Positions 61,296-64,000 of a DNA stretch of 64,000 bases are shown piece by piece. Under the pieces are notes generated by a model. It saw only the letters and a program-made list of their open reading frames with translations, searched no databases and had not been told where the DNA came from. The stretch is from Microbulbifer yueqingensis (GTDB lineage: Bacteria; Pseudomonadota; Gammaproteobacteria; Pseudomonadales; Cellvibrionaceae): positions 248,001 through 312,000 of the forward strand of contig NZ_FNFH01000003.1 of NCBI RefSeq assembly GCF_900100355.1, in the 5' to 3' direction. Position 1 is the first letter of the stretch; each line of letters opens with the position of its first letter. The translations under genes were made by a program, and so were the position numbers.

Positions 61296-61793
61296 TCATG
61301 GGCGATAATGCGCCGCCAGGTGCGACAGGTTATCCAGCTCACATTCCTCACTGTAATGGATAAGCGCGCGTTCCACCCGGTCCGAAATCCGCTGCCTCAG
61401 GCCGCCCGCTTCCGTGATGATCGCCTTTTCAATATCGGCCAGCGAAACCTGCATCAGGTCATAATGAACCAGGGCCCGCTCCCCATCGAACCGGACTTCG
61501 TCGACACCTTTCAGCGCCGCCAATGCCTCGCTTAGGTGCAGGGCTTCTTCTGCTGACGGCGCCTCCGCGAGCACAATCGTGTGCGACTTCGGCACGGAGG
61601 TCCCCAGCTGCCCCTCCGCGAGGCCGAATGTGGCCTCGCCGACATAGAGGTGTGGCCAGCGCTGGAAGCGCTCGCGGCAGTGATCAGAACAAAAGCTGTA
61701 CTTGATATGCCGGTGGGTCCAGCTGTGCGCCCCCTCCGGCACCATTTCACCGCACACCGGGTCCCAGGTGGCTCCCAACAGGCTTCTGGTCAT
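61296..61793 (-). CDS. YHS-domain protein with HMA-like second domain
   Basis: This 165-residue protein has an N-terminal YHS metal-binding domain (DPVCGEMV and YSFCSDHCRERFQ, with the Cys pair spaced as in metal ATPases and toluene monooxygenases). A ferredoxin-like domain follows (HTIVLAEAPSAEEALHL, VRFDGERALVHYDL) resembling heavy-metal-associated domains but without the CxxC loop. The C-terminal LIHYSEECELDNLSHLAAHY adds one Cys. It lies between the P-type ATPase and the alternate ATP synthase genes. ATG at 61791-61793 is used; GTG at 61797-61799 is possible. Function is unknown; metal handling for the pump is a guess. Confidence 0.75.
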   Translation of the reverse strand: MTRSLLGATWDPVCGEMVPEGAHSWTHRHIKYSFCSDHCRERFQRWPHLYVGEATFGLAEGQLGTSVPKSHTIVLAEAPSAEEALHLSEALAALKGVDEVRFDGERALVHYDLMQVSLADIEKAIITEAGGLRQRISDRVERALIHYSEECELDNLSHLAAHYRP

Positions 61794-61997
61794 TTCCACA
61801 ACTCAAACTGGTGATTATCCGGGAAATTGTAGCAACCGGGCTGGATATGTTCCGGATACCGGAGGCAGAGGCAGCCTGGTGTGCTCCCAATGCCGGTGGC
61901 TGCTCTGTTCCCGTGATCGGGTTCGATGTAGCGCCAGCCACGCAACATCGAACTGCCCTGGACGGACTAAATGCCACGGGTTCCACTGTCCCGGGAA

Positions 61998-62888
61998 TCA
62001 GCCAGCCTGGCCACCACCGTCCCGGCGGTTCACCGTGATTCCGGCCAGATCACTTGCACTGAGGAGTATGACTTCAATTTCCTCCGTTATTTCCTCCTGG
62101 CGCAGCTGGTTGCTGCGATGCTTGAGCGCCTCCAGGCGTTCGTCCAGGTAGCGCACCGCACCCTCGAGATGACGCAGCCGTTCCTGGTTTTCCGCCATAA
62201 GCGATAGGTACAGGATTTCGTGTAATACGGAGAAGAGGTAGAGGTCGACGAGTTCCAGCAGGAACTCCCGCGGCAGCATATTGAGTTGCGGGGCAAAAGC
62301 CCTTCGCTGTATGCGGGGAAGCGGCCCCGTAAAAGGCGGAAGCAGGTCGCGGACCGTAACCTCTTCCCGCCCGGGCTCGTGATGCAGCATGCGCAGTAGC
62401 AGTGGGCCTCGCTGTTGTATTTCGCTCAGCGTCGAGACCAGCTCATTAAGGGTGTGCTCTATCTCGTCCGCTACCGCCGCGCCATCGAGCGAGGCAACCA
62501 GCTGCGGATGCCCGACCAGCCTGTCACAGAGCCTGCGGCCGCAGGCCACCACTGCTGCTCCACCGTCTGCTTGCCGAACCTGTTGCGCCAGCTCGGTCAC
62601 CAGCGATTCGTTAAAGCCGCCACAGAATCCCCGCTCCGAGCCGAGCACCAGCAATACACGATTCCTCTCCGCGCCATCTGCCCAAGTATCCCGCGCAAGG
62701 GTATCCGGATAAAAGGCGAGGAAATCCGCTGCGGCGATTTCGATAATGTCGACCACCCGTCGCTGCCTGTCGACAAAGTGCTCGATGCGACGCGTTTCCA
62801 TAAATGCCAGTGATTTCATCGAGGAGATAATTTCACGCATCTCGCGGAGATTACCGGCATGCCGAAGCAACGTGCGCCGGTTGCTCAT
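61998..62888 (-). CDS. atpG: Alternate F1F0 ATPase gamma subunit
   Basis: Gamma is the rotating central stalk subunit. The product is 296 residues. The N-terminal helix [21 protein letters not shown] and the C-terminal helices ([37 protein letters not shown]) match a divergent gamma branch rather than the housekeeping one. Position as the last gene after alpha is that of alternate (N-type) F1F0 operons. The ATG at 62886-62888 overlaps the alpha stop (ATGA); an upstream start inside alpha would add a non-conserved leader. Confidence 0.88.
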   Translation of the reverse strand: MSNRRTLLRHAGNLREMREIISSMKSLAFMETRRIEHFVDRQRRVVDIIEIAAADFLAFYPDTLARDTWADGAERNRVLLVLGSERGFCGGFNESLVTELAQQVRQADGGAAVVACGRRLCDRLVGHPQLVASLDGAAVADEIEHTLNELVSTLSEIQQRGPLLLRMLHHEPGREEVTVRDLLPPFTGPLPRIQRRAFAPQLNMLPREFLLELVDLYLFSVLHEILYLSLMAENQERLRHLEGAVRYLDERLEALKHRSNQLRQEEITEEIEVILLSASDLAGITVNRRDGGGQAG

Positions 62889-64000
62889 GACGTTGCCTCC
62901 CCGTAAGCGCTCAGCCACCTGGCTGTCCGCCGCCGCCAGTGGCTGCGCTCGTCATCGAGGCCGAGGTCAGATGCTGCGACCTCCCGATGGATGTGCGCCA
63001 GCACGCCCGGAACCTGCTCCGGCGGGACATCATCCAGCAGGTCCTCGTTGAAAGCGACCATCCATGCCAATTCGAACTCGATCGGTAATGGCGCCAGCCT
63101 GTCCTGCTTGAAGATTTCCCGCAGGATGCGCCCGCGACGAATCACCTTTTCCATAGCGGGCTCGAGACGTGCCCCGAAACGCGTGAACATCTCCAGTTCC
63201 AGGAATTGCAGGTACTCAAGCTTCATTTTTCCCGCTTCGCGCTTGATCGCAGGGTGCTGGGCGCGACCACCAATGCGGGAGACAGACTTGCCGATATCGA
63301 TCGCCGGGCGCTGGCCGGCCGCGAACAGCTCACGGTCCAGGTACACCTGTCCATCGGTGATGGAAATCAGGTTAGTGGGGATATAGGCGGCAATTTCACC
63401 CTGCTGGGTCTCGATGATGGGTAGCGCGGTCATGCTGCCCCCACCTTGCTCCGCGCTCAGGCAGGTGGCCCGCTCAAGCAGGCGTGCATGCACGGAAAAT
63501 ATATCGCCGGGATACGCTTCCCGCCCCGGCGGCCGGCGCAGCAGCAGGGATAATTCACGATAGGTCTTGGCATGGGTCGAGAGGTCGTCATAGACCACAA
63601 GGGTATCCAGGCCGCGGTGCATCCAGTATTCGGCGATCGCGCAGCCGGCGAAGGGAGCCAGGTGTTGTAAGCCCGGCAAAGCGCTCGCCTCTGCCACCAC
63701 CAGGGTGGTGTATTCCAGCGCGCCGTAATCGCGCAGCAGCTCCATGGTATTCACGACACTGGAGCGCTTCTGGCCGATGAGCACATAGATGCAGCGGGCG
63801 TCCTGGCCCCGCTGGTTAATGACTGTATCCAGCGCCAGGGAGCTGCGCCCCAGCCCCTCGTCACCGATCAGTAACTGGCGCTGGCCACGCCCGATGGGAA
63901 TCAAGGTATCCAGGATCTTGCACCCGGTGTACAGGGGACGCTTGACGAAGTCCCGCTCCGTTATGCCGGGTGAGGCCCGCTCCAGCGAGCACCAGCCCGA
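62885..64000 (-). CDS. atpA: Alternate F1F0 ATPase alpha subunit (5' part missing)
   Basis: This is the regulatory nucleotide-binding F1 subunit; 371 C-terminal residues are visible and the start lies past the right edge. [21 protein letters not shown] and [13 protein letters not shown] are alpha-family blocks, and VSRIGGRAQ holds the arginine finger. The Walker A loop reads GDEGLGRSS where F1 alpha normally has GDRQTGKT: the Lys is Arg and the Thr is Ser. It is followed by gamma only, the 3' end order of alternate (N-type) operons (beta, epsilon, a, c, b, alpha, gamma). Confidence 0.9.
   Translation of the reverse strand, partial: SGWCSLERASPGITERDFVKRPLYTGCKILDTLIPIGRGQRQLLIGDEGLGRSSLALDTVINQRGQDARCIYVLIGQKRSSVVNTMELLRDYGALEYTTLVVAEASALPGLQHLAPFAGCAIAEYWMHRGLDTLVVYDDLSTHAKTYRELSLLLRRPPGREAYPGDIFSVHARLLERATCLSAEQGGGSMTALPIIETQQGEIAAYIPTNLISITDGQVYLDRELFAAGQRPAIDIGKSVSRIGGRAQHPAIKREAGKMKLEYLQFLELEMFTRFGARLEPAMEKVIRRGRILREIFKQDRLAPLPIEFELAWMVAFNEDLLDDVPPEQVPGVLAHIHREVAASDLGLDDERSHWRRRTARWLSAYGEATS

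Overview
The window is GC-rich, gene-dense chromosomal DNA from a gammaproteobacterium. The order icd–cspD–clpS–clpA–infA–bpt–aat–trxB–ftsK–lolA–rarA–crcB–serS–cysG matches, from memory, the core block of Pseudomonas and largely that of Escherichia coli. A large TonB-dependent receptor with an EEVVVTAQKR box, a penicillin-acylase-family enzyme and an EgtB/EgtD pair suggest a marine or environmental lineage (Cellvibrionales-like is a guess). I found no rRNA, tRNA, CRISPR array, insertion sequence or phage gene.

Layout. 1–17,400 is housekeeping: tRNA thiolation (mnmA, cut by the left edge), 23S pseudouridylation (rluE), isocitrate dehydrogenase, the N-degron pathway (ClpS, ClpA, Bpt, Aat) with IF-1, thioredoxin reductase, FtsK, LolA, RarA, a fluoride channel, SerRS and siroheme synthase. 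17,400–26,700 is accessory metabolism: a periplasmic Ntn-hydrolase divergent from a TonB receptor, then EgtB–EgtD (ergothioneine), a secreted DUF411 protein and a YheT-type hydrolase. 26,700–29,130 holds a small ribbon-helix-helix-like protein facing an array of near-identical 14-bp imperfect palindromes at 23-bp spacing, followed by a secreted NTF2-like protein and a medium-chain reductase. 29,220–30,624 is trhP (yegQ) behind a perfect FNR/ANR box.

30,800–64,000 looks like an energy-stress or low-oxygen block. It has a Usp–DUF389 membrane protein, an acetolactate-synthase-like ThDP enzyme, and a complete group 3b-type cytosolic NiFe hydrogenase operon on the minus strand. The operon order is Fe-S beta subunit, cyclic-nucleotide-binding protein, flavin gamma subunit, small subunit, large subunit, protease, HypA-like, HypF, HypC, HypD, HypE, then a ZIP-like membrane protein. 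After it come a GNAT acetyltransferase, a 2,835-residue cyclic beta-1,2-glucan synthase (NdvB type), a tandem universal stress protein, PEP synthase, a P2-type cation ATPase, a YHS-domain protein, and the last two genes (alpha and gamma) of an alternate F1F0 ATPase that runs off the right edge.

The features most worth attention are the 23-bp-phased operator array with its putative RHH autoregulator, a HypA homologue lacking its zinc site in an operon without hypB, an HTH-less cNMP-binding protein inside the hydrogenase operon, and an F1 alpha subunit whose Walker A lysine is replaced by arginine.
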